From the NCBI GenBank assembly GCA_006503475.1, contig RSEH01000034.1, positions 1-64,000 of the forward strand: a stretch of DNA of 64,000 bases, written 5' to 3'. The notes under the pieces are model-generated. The model searched no databases. It had not been told where the DNA came from and worked only from the letters and a program-made list of their open reading frames with translations. How positions within the stretch are numbered: position 1 is the first letter of the stretch; the number at the start of each line of letters is the position of its first letter. The position numbers and the translations under genes were made by a program. The stretch is from Stentor roeselii (Eukaryota; Ciliophora; Heterotrichea; Heterotrichida; Stentoridae). Shown here in pieces: positions 37,565 to 46,835 of the stretch.

Positions 37565-37871
37565 AGAAAAGTATGGAAATTTTTTAGAGGGTTTTTTAAT
37601 TTTAGAAGGATAATTTTTAGGGTTGGAAGGTTTTTAAGGTTTATTGAATTGTAACTGAAATTTGTATTTTTTTTGATGAATTTTCAAATGTTTTCAGATA
37701 GTGGGTAGTAAAGGGAGGACTATGAAATATTTATTAAAACTTATGAAGATTTTTTTCACTGAAGACTATTTAATTAAATTAATTCAACTGTATAAAAAGA
37801 ACAAATGAATAATAAATCTTGAATATCTTTAAGAAACCATTGAATCCTTCCAATTCCCTAAACATCAATAA
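37565..37871. other. divergent intergenic region, nothing specific
   Basis: These 307 bp lie between the divergent starts of VPS51 and the TPR gene. The half next to VPS51 is G/T-rich on the plus strand, that is A/C-rich on the VPS51 coding strand, and the half next to the TPR gene is AT-rich. No gene or motif was recognised. Confidence 0.5.
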
Positions 37872-39722
37872 ATGTTCAGTCGACTAGCACATCGCATATT
37901 AAAAAGCACTTCAAACTACCCACGTTCCTTTTTTTCATCATCAACAAATCCAAACCCATTCCAAACCTTATACCAAATTTTTCTAGAAGGTCACAATCAT
38001 TTACAAGAATCTCAAAACCTATCTCAAGCACAATCATCCTTTCAAAGAGTTTCATCTCTTTGCACAGAGCTTTACCCAACTCGTCCAATAATCCAATGTT
38101 ACTGGTTTTCCCAAATATCAATAGTCCTAGCATATCAAGGCCATCTACCCGAGAGTCGAGTTTACTACATGCAATCTTTATCTCTTCTAAAAAACTCAGA
38201 TCAAAATGCCCAGTCCCAGTACTTAACAGACTCTTTAATCGCTCTCGGAGAAGTTGCTCATCTTCACTCAGACCTCGAACTTTCAGAAGAACTTCTGACG
38301 AAAGCTTTGAAATTTTCTGATTCACTTGACCTGACAGTCCATGCAAGTGTTTTGATTAAACTTATGTCGCCATTACTGCAGCTTTTTAAGGTGAAAGAAG
38401 CTTTGGAGATTTCCTTTAGAGGGTTAAATCTTCTGAGTGGTAACACAGAGCACCTGCTACTTAAACGTGAACTTTACTTAAAACAAGCAGGGTGTTATTT
38501 TTGCCTTGATGAGCTTGAAAATGCTAGAATTAGTGCAACTCTTGCTTTGGGTATCGAGGATTCTGATAAAAATATCACCAGTTTATTTATCTCTGCCTCT
38601 TGTCATGAAATCATCGCTGACTCTTACTTGAAAGAAGGACTTTTTGAGAAATCTCTTCAAAGTGCCCTGGCGGGTGGAAGGATTTTAATGGAAAACTTTC
38701 CGAAAGAAAAAGTTATTCTTTATTTTAATGGCTTTATTGTTAAGTTTGCAGGACATCCACTTAGTGAAGAATTAATTGAGCAACTTTCTTCAATTTTTGA
38801 TGAAGTTGATGAAAAAAGCCCTGAATTTTTGAATAGTTTGAAACTTATTTCTGGGTTTTATTATAATAATCAAAGATTTGAAGAATCTTTGAAATATGCT
38901 GAAAAAATACTGAAAATTGTTAAGAAAAGTCAGAATATTACTGAAATTTTTGAAGCTTATTGCAATGCTGGGAAAATTTATGTTGGGTTTGATGTGGATA
39001 CCGCAAAAAATTATGTTGATCTCGCGCAGGGAATTTTTGATGCTTATCCTGATAAAGTGGATCAGAAGTTCTTGTCAATTTTAAAGTTTTATTATTATGC
39101 GCAGATTAATGAGTTTGATACTGCTGAAAAATATGCTTTGTTTTGTATTGAAAATACCAGCGAAAGTCAGGAAGATCTAGATGAGTTGATTAAGTACTAT
39201 GCAGAACTTTCTGGACTTTATTTTACGACGATGAAATCCGAAAAGTCCATAAAACTCGAGTTAAAAATTCTCGAACTTTTAGAAAAATACGAAAAAGTAA
39301 AGACAGACCGAGCCATCCCATGTTTAGGAAGACTAGCAGCATCATACTCCAGAGTCGGTAACTACGAGAAAGGTCTCGAGTATGCCTTCACAGCAGTAGA
39401 ATTCATGAAAAAGTACTTCCCAGACTCAACCCTTCACTACTTATTCATCTACGTGACAATAATGAACATCTACTCAAGCATGGGCGAGTATTCCTTAGCC
39501 TTAAACCAAGGTCTCGAGTTACTTCCCCTGATAGAGTCCAACCCTCGTGCAGACGAGATCTACGTTTCATTCCACTTCGAACTCGGAAACATCTACGAAA
39601 AGCTTTTAAACAAGGTAAAAGCAAAAGAGCATTACTTAAAAGTAAAAGACCAATTAATCCAACTATCAGGTCAAGAAATGTTGATTCTAGTAGAAGAAAA
39701 GTTATCAAAATTAAACGAATAA
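37872..39722 (+). CDS. TPR protein with a probable mitochondrial presequence
   Basis: This is a 616-aa protein. The first 26 residues (MFSRLAHRILKSTSNYPRSF...) hold four Arg and one Lys, many Ser and no acidic residue, as in mitochondrial targeting presequences. The rest is built of helix pairs of TPR type (WFSQISIVLAYQGHLPESRV, NAGKIYVGFDVDTAKNYVDL, LAASYSRVGNYEKGLEYAFT, ELGNIYEKLLNKVKAKEHYL), at least ten units. TPR arrays bind other proteins; a mitochondrial scaffold or translation/assembly factor is the likely role. No other domain was seen. Confidence 0.75.
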   Translation: MFSRLAHRILKSTSNYPRSFFSSSTNPNPFQTLYQIFLEGHNHLQESQNLSQAQSSFQRVSSLCTELYPTRPIIQCYWFSQISIVLAYQGHLPESRVYYMQSLSLLKNSDQNAQSQYLTDSLIALGEVAHLHSDLELSEELLTKALKFSDSLDLTVHASVLIKLMSPLLQLFKVKEALEISFRGLNLLSGNTEHLLLKRELYLKQAGCYFCLDELENARISATLALGIEDSDKNITSLFISASCHEIIADSYLKEGLFEKSLQSALAGGRILMENFPKEKVILYFNGFIVKFAGHPLSEELIEQLSSIFDEVDEKSPEFLNSLKLISGFYYNNQRFEESLKYAEKILKIVKKSQNITEIFEAYCNAGKIYVGFDVDTAKNYVDLAQGIFDAYPDKVDQKFLSILKFYYYAQINEFDTAEKYALFCIENTSESQEDLDELIKYYAELSGLYFTTMKSEKSIKLELKILELLEKYEKVKTDRAIPCLGRLAASYSRVGNYEKGLEYAFTAVEFMKKYFPDSTLHYLFIYVTIMNIYSSMGEYSLALNQGLELLPLIESNPRADEIYVSFHFELGNIYEKLLNKVKAKEHYLKVKDQLIQLSGQEMLILVEEKLSKLNE

Positions 39723-39758
39723 GTAAATCATCTCCATATATTTATATCCGTTATACTA

Positions 39759-40859
39759 ATGTTAACACAGATCATCTTTTTACTCACATCGACTGCAGCG
39801 ATTCTCTGCTCAGAGCTGGACATCGGGACAGACATCAGCACGATCGGCAACGTGATAAACGACGGAGTCGTCCAACCAGGCTGGAACTATCACGACGCGG
39901 CCTTCAAGTCCTCCCCAGCGCAGTCCGAGATTTACTTTTACGTGAAAGGCTTGAGTCTGTTAGGCCCTGAGTTCGACTTGCAAGACTTCCACCATGAAGA
40001 CGAGAAAAATGACGATGAACATCGTTGGATCTTCATGAATGTCACTGTCGATGAGAAGATCGATGGACTTTTTAAAGATATTCGAGCTTTTAAAGTGACT
40101 CAGCAATGTGTTGACCGTGATGGAGGAACTACTCTTCGCATGAATGTCACTTTCAAGGCTTTTTCTTGTGAACCTGTCACTTTTAACTGGCTTAAAGTCT
40201 GTGGAGAGCCGATGGCCACTCGAGATGGACTCAGCATTGGATTGAAAGAAACGAGTTCGGAAATTGTGAGAAATGGAATTGTTACTTCTTTGTTTGATGG
40301 GAATATTAAGAGTAGGGTTTATGTTGTGCCTGATGATGTAGAGACTCTCACGATTTATGCGTATTTGACTGAAACTTTCTTGAAGGCTTTTTATAAGGAG
40401 CCTTATATTATCACTGACCATGAAATCATGTATCCTACTATTTCTGGAGATTTTTCTAAGTCTGGATGGATTGAAGGTGATATTTTGGATATGACTATTA
40501 ACTTCAATTGTCTTAGCAAAAAAGGGAAGAAGGAAGAAGTGATTTTAGTTGTTGAACTTCCTTATTTTCATGACTTGGAAATACACTTTTTTAAGATTTG
40601 TGGCAAACCGAAAGAGTCGGCAGGAATTTGGGGGTACTTTTATTATCTTTTGATTGTTTCTGCTTTGGGTGCTGGGTTCTTTGTGGTTTATAAACTTTAT
40701 TCGAGTTCAGGGGAAGGAATTGCTGAGACTGTGAAAAACTTTTGGAATGCGTGTAGGTCGAAGTCTTCTGGACTACTTGGCAAGAAGGAGCAACGATTTG
40801 AAATGGACGATGACGGAAAACACGGCCTTAATGTTCACACTATGTATGGAACTGCTTGA
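39759..40859 (+). CDS. type I membrane glycoprotein-like protein with a duplicated lumenal domain
   Basis: This is a 366-aa protein. It has a signal peptide at residues 1-18 (LTQIIFLLTSTAAILCS) and a lumenal region with N-glycosylation sites (NVTVDEK, NVTFKAF). One membrane span (about 291-310, WGYFYYLLIVSALGAGFFVV) and a basic cytoplasmic tail of about 55 residues follow. The lumenal part seems to hold two copies of a beta-sandwich-like unit: the first ends FNWLKVCGEP, the second IHFFKICGKP, each preceded by a strand of MNVTFKAFSCEP or MTINFNCLSK type. The family was not recognised. The stop lies 10 bp from that of the convergent aminotransferase gene. Confidence 0.7.
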   Translation: MLTQIIFLLTSTAAILCSELDIGTDISTIGNVINDGVVQPGWNYHDAAFKSSPAQSEIYFYVKGLSLLGPEFDLQDFHHEDEKNDDEHRWIFMNVTVDEKIDGLFKDIRAFKVTQQCVDRDGGTTLRMNVTFKAFSCEPVTFNWLKVCGEPMATRDGLSIGLKETSSEIVRNGIVTSLFDGNIKSRVYVVPDDVETLTIYAYLTETFLKAFYKEPYIITDHEIMYPTISGDFSKSGWIEGDILDMTINFNCLSKKGKKEEVILVVELPYFHDLEIHFFKICGKPKESAGIWGYFYYLLIVSALGAGFFVVYKLYSSSGEGIAETVKNFWNACRSKSSGLLGKKEQRFEMDDDGKHGLNVHTMYGTA

Positions 40860-40869
40860 ATTATTAGAG

Positions 40870-42087
40870 TTAGGAACTAATTGTATGGGATTTCACAAAT
40901 GTCTTCAGCCGATTCATACATTCACTCAATATTTCTAAAGGATGACACAGGACAACCCTAAATCCTGAATGGCTAAGAAAAGCCTCAGCAGGTAACAAAA
41001 TGACTCCTTCTTCTAAAGCCAGCCTTGCCGCGAAACAAACACTATCTTTAATATCAAGTGTATCAAAGTTGATAGTAACCATAGTATAAAGCGATCCCTC
41101 AGGAGCCGAAACAGACAGACAAGGAATATCATTCATTTGATTTTCTATCAACTCTGCTCTTGCCTTTACTTTACTCATCATTTCCAGGAAATAGTTCGTT
41201 GGTTTGTTAGCAAATATTTTAGGAATCGCTTGCATGATGAAGGGAGGTGGATGCAACAACATGTTTTTGATTTTTCTGATGTTTGCTCGAAGACAGTCAC
41301 ATTTGCGCTGCTTGTCGTAAATTAAGGTCCAACCGCAGCGCCAGCCAGGGACAAGAAACATCTTGCTGAGGGCTCCAACAGTGAAAACTGGGACTGAGTC
41401 AGTTAATGAGCCTAGAGGAAAATGAGGCTTTGTGAAGGTCATTCCGTGGTAGACCTCGTCACTCAGAATTACTATTTTATGTCGCTCGGCCCATTCAAGG
41501 ACTTCAGTAAGATGTTCTCTTGAATAGACACTTCCACAAGGATTTGAAGGGTTTACAATTACCAGAAGTTTGCTTCTGTCATTCACGACTCGTTCGAGAC
41601 TCTCTAGATTGACTTCCCATCCTCGTTTAGGATCAAGCTCATAAGTTAAGGCCTGAGCACTCAAATTCATGGCCATGGTCTTGTAAAGTGGAAACCCAGG
41701 CGAAGGTATCAAAATATTATCCCCAGGGTTCAAGAATATCTGAAGAATTGTATGAATAGCTCCTGTGCCCCCAATATCAATGATAACATCTTCTGGTGTC
41801 AACTGAATGGAATCATAAGAAAACTCTCTAGCCAGACATTCACGAGCTTCAACAAGCCCGATAGAATCCGTGTAGCCATTTCCTTTGTTACTTAGCAAAG
41901 ACTCACTCGCTGCATTGACCACAAAATCTGCAGCTTTAAAATCTTCATAACTCGAAGGGTCGCCTAGGGCTAGGGAATACACAGGCTTGTGGAAGTTGCT
42001 TGGGGGAATTATTTTACTTACGGCTTCTCGCACCGGGTTGACTGTGTTTTCTGAATGGTTCGATGGGTTTAGGCACCAGTCTGACAT
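40870..42087 (-). CDS. tyrosine aminotransferase-like PLP enzyme
   Basis: This is a 405-aa protein from ATG 42085-42087 (MSDWCLNPSNHSENTVNPVR); a longer frame would need a TTG start. Class I aminotransferase, closest to tyrosine aminotransferase: SLALGDPSSYEDF, NGYTDSIGLVEARE, LIPSPGFPLYKT, VNPSNPCGSVYSREHL, LSDEVYHGM, and the PLP-binding Lys 242 in GALSKMFLVPGWRCGW. The Arg that grips the substrate carboxylate is present in GFRVVLCHP. It transfers the amino group of an aromatic or related amino acid to a 2-oxo acid in the cytosol or mitochondrion. The exact substrate cannot be read from the sequence; alanine aminotransferase is less likely. Confidence 0.88.
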   Translation of the reverse strand: MSDWCLNPSNHSENTVNPVREAVSKIIPPSNFHKPVYSLALGDPSSYEDFKAADFVVNAASESLLSNKGNGYTDSIGLVEARECLAREFSYDSIQLTPEDVIIDIGGTGAIHTILQIFLNPGDNILIPSPGFPLYKTMAMNLSAQALTYELDPKRGWEVNLESLERVVNDRSKLLVIVNPSNPCGSVYSREHLTEVLEWAERHKIVILSDEVYHGMTFTKPHFPLGSLTDSVPVFTVGALSKMFLVPGWRCGWTLIYDKQRKCDCLRANIRKIKNMLLHPPPFIMQAIPKIFANKPTNYFLEMMSKVKARAELIENQMNDIPCLSVSAPEGSLYTMVTINFDTLDIKDSVCFAARLALEEGVILLPAEAFLSHSGFRVVLCHPLEILSECMNRLKTFVKSHTISS

Positions 42088-42426
42088 TTTATTCAATCTG
42101 TGTGGTCGATTTGAAATCGATAAAAATGGTTATAGTTGAAAAAGCTTTTTTCAATATAGAGAATATGGGAAGGAATTTTGATTTGTTTTTGAATTTTACT
42201 TAATGGTTCAAGATATTTTCGAATGAAATAAAAGTTTTTTGTACTTCGATAAATTTTTCATTTTAAAGCAGATATTTCAACAATTGACTCGATAACGAAA
42301 AGCCTTAAATTTTTTCACTTTTCAAGAAAAATTCAAGACTATTTACCTCTCTAAGTCCAAGTAACGAAAAAACTTCAAATCCAATTCTCTTAAAACCCAA
42401 ATATCCCAACCTAATAATAATCTAAG
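42088..42426. other. divergent intergenic region, nothing specific
   Basis: These 339 bp lie between divergent starts. The sequence is AT-rich in the middle. The 100 bp before 42427 are A/C-rich and G-poor on the plus strand (CCCAAATATCCCAACC), the usual leader composition here. No gene or repeat was seen. Confidence 0.5.
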
Positions 42427-43596
42427 ATGGCAATCCGCTACATATCTGATGTAGGAAGGAAGAACCTTCACAGGTACAAATACCAAGGTAGTGATAATTC
42501 ATATTCCTATAACTATTTCCTATCACCAATCGCTGAATTCTTCGTCAATTTCGTGCCTTTATGGGTTGCGTAAGTGTTACTTAGTCCGAACCTAGTAAGT
42601 CAAAGCTAGATCACGTACTTAGGTCACTTGAGTTCTTTAATGCTCTACATTCTTCCTCTGCAGTACTGCGGGTTGTCCTTGACATGCAAAATTCCAGAGT
42701 CAGTGACCCTCGTCTGTTGTTTTTTTTACTTCTTCTGGATGCTGCTGGACAACATCGACGGCAAACAAGCCAGAAGAACTAAAAACTCGACTCCCTTGGG
42801 TCTTATCTTCGACCATCAGGTAGACGCTGTGAGTGTGACGATCACGACAACTTGCATAGGAATGATTTCACTTTACGGAAACTCTTTGGAATCTTTAGTC
42901 ATCTGGGAAATCGGAGCAATTCCGTTTTTTTTGGCGACTTGGGAAGAACTTTATGTGGGTGTTCAGAACTTTCCTGTTATTAATGGACCGAGTGACGGGT
43001 GCTTGTTGATCGGGTACCTGCTGCTGGTCTTCGGGATCTGGACTCCAGAGTACTTTTGGACGAATTTTTACCAGGGAGTGCCTTTTATCACTTATATGTA
43101 CTACGCGTTTTTGATTGGAAGTATTGGCGTCGGGCTTTATAGGTAAGGCTTAGGCAGTGTTTTTGTTGTTGTTTTACAGTCGAAGAAGAAAGTGGAGGCT
43201 TTGTTGGCTTTAAGAGCATTTTTCATGTTTAATGTCACTATTGCTGTACTTTACTATTTCTCGGTTGAGGGTGTTGTTGTTACTGCTTCTAGGGAATTAA
43301 TGCTGGTGCTTGGGTTTTGCTTTGCTAGAGAAATTCTTTATATTCAACTTGCTCATGTCACTGATACTGATTATTATCCTTTGAGGTATTTGAATGGATT
43401 TATTCTTTCTGCTCCTTGTTTTGTAGCTTTAGGGAATTATTTCGGAAAAGCTGGGATTCCTGAGTATCCAATCATTGCAGCTTTGGCAACTCTTGCTGGT
43501 GTCAGTTACTTGCATATGGCTTATTCAGTCGCTAATGAAATCGCGGATGAGTTAAAAATCAATATTTTCAGGATAAATAAAGTGAAAAGTAACTAA
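42427..43596 (+). CDS. ethanolamine/choline phosphotransferase (CDP-alcohol family); three 15-nt introns
   Basis: Four exons (42427-42569, 42585-42594, 42610-43142, 43158-43596) encode 374 aa. The introns, GTAAGTGTTACTTAG, GTAAGTCAAAGCTAG and GTAAGGCTTAGGCAG, were found because their removal restores family motifs: ...VPLWVA-PNL-ITYLGHLSSLM, matching the APNxITxxG motif, and GLYSVFVVVLQSKKK. Exon 2 is only 10 nt. The CDP-alcohol signature DG-x2-AR-x8-G-x3-D-x3-D is complete (DGKQARR...GLIFDHQVD). It starts YKYQGSDNSYSYNYFLSPIA, as in EPT1/CEPT1. About eight to ten membrane helices are present. The enzyme makes phosphatidylethanolamine or phosphatidylcholine from diacylglycerol; the headgroup cannot be told. 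Confidence 0.95.
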
Positions 43597-43658
43597 AACT
43601 TTAGATAATTTTGCATTATGGTGAATCATGGAAAGGATTAATTTAAAATTACTAAACA

Positions 43659-44555
43659 ATGGGATGCTGTCAATCACGAGAAGATGAAAAACAAACCTTC
43701 TCAAAATTCATACATAAAAAATCCCCATCAATTGACTACAATACCGAAACATTTGATTCAGAAGTATCAACCTTAGCATTTAGCAGAAATTCTCAAGACA
43801 GGACAAAAGAAGAACTATCTGAAAAGCCCTTACTGGCCTATGCAGAAGCCTGTTTCCGCGGACAGAAATGGGAAATGTTAGCTCCAATGCTAACAAGTTC
43901 TTCAATAATCTTAAATCCCCCGATAATCCTCTCCTGGAGTGAAAAGCCAAGAACTTTAAGTTCAGTGGCCTTGATATACTTGGCGGAAGGCGTCAAGAAG
44001 TACACAGTCCAAGTGAGTCCTTTTATCGAGGTCTTCTTATCAGTTATTTTGAAGTATTTGAAATCTGGAACAAGTGATCAAAAAGAACTTTCCATTTACT
44101 TGCTTCATAATTACGTCGAATTAGCTTCTGAGAAATGTTTTGAAAAAATGATAAACTCTGATGTTTTCTTGTTGGTCAGTAAATGGATTTTGTCGCCTAA
44201 GAGTGAAGTCAGGAAAATGACTGTCAACCTTTGCCTGAACTTGTATAAAAATAAGATTCAGGCTAAGGAAAAGTTCATTGAGGCTAATGGAGCTTTTTGT
44301 CTTGTTCAACTTATTGCTTGGAATAATAGTCATGATTTTTTAGAAGATTTGATTAATGCTTTGGAAGAGGTTATTATGGATGATTCGAAGTTTTTGATTA
44401 TGGAGAATCTTGAAAGAACTAGAGAACCGAAAACTTTGGAGATTTTGGAGAAGATTGACTTGAATGAGAAGAGTCTTGAATTGAAAAAAACGGTGGAAAG
44501 ACTTATAAGGTATTATCGGTCTTTTGTTAATCAATCAGGAAGGATATCTCAGTAA
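43659..44555 (+). CDS. lipid-anchored helical-repeat (armadillo-like) protein
   Basis: This is a 298-aa protein starting MGCCQSRED. Gly-2 with Ser-6 suits N-myristoylation, and Cys-3/Cys-4 suit palmitoylation, so the protein should sit on a membrane. From residue 70 on it is all helical, with armadillo/HEAT-like helix pairs (FLSVILKYLKSGTSDQKELS, EVRKMTVNLCLNLYKNKIQA, ANGAFCLVQLIAWNNSHDF). It has no catalytic motif. It may be a membrane-bound adaptor. The last 100 codons are strongly T- and G-ending, unlike the first 100. Confidence 0.7.
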   Translation: MGCCQSREDEKQTFSKFIHKKSPSIDYNTETFDSEVSTLAFSRNSQDRTKEELSEKPLLAYAEACFRGQKWEMLAPMLTSSSIILNPPIILSWSEKPRTLSSVALIYLAEGVKKYTVQVSPFIEVFLSVILKYLKSGTSDQKELSIYLLHNYVELASEKCFEKMINSDVFLLVSKWILSPKSEVRKMTVNLCLNLYKNKIQAKEKFIEANGAFCLVQLIAWNNSHDFLEDLINALEEVIMDDSKFLIMENLERTREPKTLEILEKIDLNEKSLELKKTVERLIRYYRSFVNQSGRISQ

Positions 44556-44688
44556 TAAATATGTGAATATTTCAAATTTTTAGAAAATGATTTATAGATG
44601 ATAAAATTATATCATGGTTAAACATTTATACAAACTGAACTTATTTAAAGAAGTTTACCATTTTTCAAAAGGTTAGTTGTGGATATAA

Positions 44689-45498
44689 ATGTCGAGAATC
44701 ACTTTAAATGGGAGCATGTCAGAAAGGAAATATTTCTGTGGAGACTGTCCAGTAATCTTACGTTTCAGCAACTCAGCAAGCCGATCATTAGGGAGCACTC
44801 CTCTATTCTCAATAGGAAAATCCAAAAAAAATTTTCATAATAGTGAAGCCCAATCTTTTCTGTTGACTCCATCAGTCCATCCGAACTTCACCCTGGAGCC
44901 ATTAAAAGTGATAAACTCGCAGTTAAGACTGATAAAAGAGAACCTTCGTGCAAGTCTTTCAACATATTTCACAAAATTTGTTGAGCTGCCTCAAAAGCCA
45001 GGAATTAAAAAAACTTTAGTACTTGATTTAGATGAGACTTTGATTCACTCGTTTGAAAGTCCTTTAGGAAAATGTGAAAATTTTTCATTTAAAGTAAGAC
45101 CTTACTTGAAAGAACTTCTGGAATATGCTTCAAAGCGATTTGAGGTGGTTTTATTCACAGCAGCTAACAAGAACTATGCAGATAGCATATTAAAACTAAT
45201 CGATCCATGCAAAGAGCTATTCAACTTGAGACTATACAGAGAAAATTGCATTTTAACCAATGTGGGGTTCGTGAAAGACCTGCGGATATTTAAAAACCGT
45301 CAGTTAAAAGACCTGATCATTGTAGACAACAGTTTGATTTCCTTCGCATTTCAGATTTCGAATGGAATTCCGATACTATCCTGGAATGGAGATTCACTTG
45401 ATTGCGAACTTCTCAAATTGATCGACTTTTTAAAAGTCCTTGAAAAAGCTGATGACGTCCGACCAGTGATCGATAAGTTCTTCGGTCTGAGCCGTTAA
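44689..45498 (+). CDS. SCP/FCP1-type (NIF domain) protein phosphatase
   Basis: This is a 269-aa protein. Residues about 105-265 form the HAD-type FCP1 homology domain. The nucleophile motif is VLDLDETLIHS (DxD, Asp 113 and Asp 115); then FKVRPYLKELLEYASKRFEV, VLFTAANKNYADSILKLIDP, and the Asp pair in LIIVDNSLISFAF. These enzymes remove phosphate from Ser, for example in the RNA polymerase II C-terminal domain or in other regulators. The N-terminal 100 residues are unordered and Ser-rich. The length suits small CTD phosphatases (about 260 aa). Convergent with the next gene, 17 bp between stops. Confidence 0.88.
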   Translation: MSRITLNGSMSERKYFCGDCPVILRFSNSASRSLGSTPLFSIGKSKKNFHNSEAQSFLLTPSVHPNFTLEPLKVINSQLRLIKENLRASLSTYFTKFVELPQKPGIKKTLVLDLDETLIHSFESPLGKCENFSFKVRPYLKELLEYASKRFEVVLFTAANKNYADSILKLIDPCKELFNLRLYRENCILTNVGFVKDLRIFKNRQLKDLIIVDNSLISFAFQISNGIPILSWNGDSLDCELLKLIDFLKVLEKADDVRPVIDKFFGLSR

Positions 45499-45515
45499 AG
45501 TATGTTAATATTAAA

Positions 45516-46802
45516 TTAAAAACTCGTCTTATATTTTTCTAAAAGTCTTTCCAGGTCTTCAGGACTTTGCGATTTGGCGACTTGGCACTTGATAGCTAAA
45601 GCCTTTTCTTTTTCTATTGTGAAGTTCATAGCTTTTGCCCTGATAGTCTTATTAGCGAGTTCCAAAGACTCTTTGTGTTCCTGATGCTTTTTATCTAGTT
45701 GAATGTGTTTTTCAAGAATTTTTTCTTTTTTCTCCAGATCGAGTTTTTTCATATTTTTTATCTTTTGATGGAGATTCGCTTCCAGATTTTTTAGTTTTTC
45801 TAGTTTCGTGTCATTTGAGTCTTTTTTCCGTGGTTTTATGCAGACCAGGAACCTTTCAACTTTTTCTTCATTGTCTGAAAGACTTTTGTCAGGTTCTTGA
45901 AGTTCAGATTCGAAGACGTTTTTTTTACGGATTTTTTCTGACTTTAAGAGAAACCTGGCTTCTTTTTCATGAATCCTTTCTTTGAGTTGCGATTGAATTT
46001 TTTTTCTTCTTGAAACAGCACTGGTGAGTTTAGTGTTAAACATAATAACTTTATGGTCATATTCATTACCTTCGTCGAGAGTGTTTCTCCTTCGACTGTG
46101 TTTTTTTAAAGTCTCTACTTTTTCCACAAGGTTCCTATTGTAATTTTCGCTTGACTTCAACAACTTTCTATTAAACTCCTGAAGTTTCGTTTCAATATCT
46201 TTTTCCTCACATGTCAAAGAAAAGACCTTTTTTTCTTTAAACTGATTTTTCATTTTTTTACGACTCAAGGGTGTCCTGTTGATTTTCTCTAAAATAATAT
46301 CTTCCTGAATTTTTCTCTGAATAAAGAGTTTTTTCAGTTTTTCCTGATGTTTATTGAAAATTTCTTCTTTTTTCTTTTTAAGTCCCTCTTGATTTTCATG
46401 TATCCTTGTCTCAATTTTCTTATCCCGGTCGTATTTTTTTACCAGTTCTTTTTCAAGTTTTCTGGCAGTTCTTTGATGTTCAAAGAACTTCAAGATCTGC
46501 AAGTTATGTTTTTCTTTCATGATGTCAACAGTGAACTTATGAGGAGGAGGAAGTGATTGTTGATTAAGTTCATCTTCAATCTTCTGCATGTATTCCTTGA
46601 TTTGTTTGACGTAGCCGTTAGACTTGAATATGTAGTGGTTGAAGCGAATTTCTTGTATTTCTGGAGAAAGGTCTTCACCTGCGAATGATTCTATTGTCCT
46701 GACTGACCTTTACTTCAATTTCAAGTCTTCCTGCTTGATGTTCAAAGCAGTCATCGCGTCCTGCACCTGCGGGTCCGAGATGTCGACAAGGTAGTCCATC
46801 AT
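45516..46802 (-). CDS. coiled-coil protein, unknown function; one 15-nt intron
   Basis: Two exons, complement(45516-46698, 46714-46802), encode 423 aa. The intron (46699-46713) reads GTAAAGGTCAGTCAG in the sense direction. Without it the first exon stops after 30 codons; with it KQEDLKLK joins TIESFAGEDLSPEIQEIRFN and runs on into the long exon. The N-terminal 60 residues (MMDYLVDISDPQVQDAMTAL...) look like a compact helical domain. The rest is a very long, Lys- and Glu-rich coiled coil (HENQEGLKKKKEEIFNKHQE). A cytoskeletal role is plausible. Two adjacent ATGs stand at the start; the first is used here. Confidence 0.78.
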
Positions 46803-46835
46803 TATGAAAATTTACCTGAAACTAGAAAAACACGG

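Noticed and set aside
42088-42096. TTG start extending the aminotransferase by three codons
   Set aside because: ATG at 42085-42087 is present directly downstream and fits the family's start; non-ATG starts are not expected.
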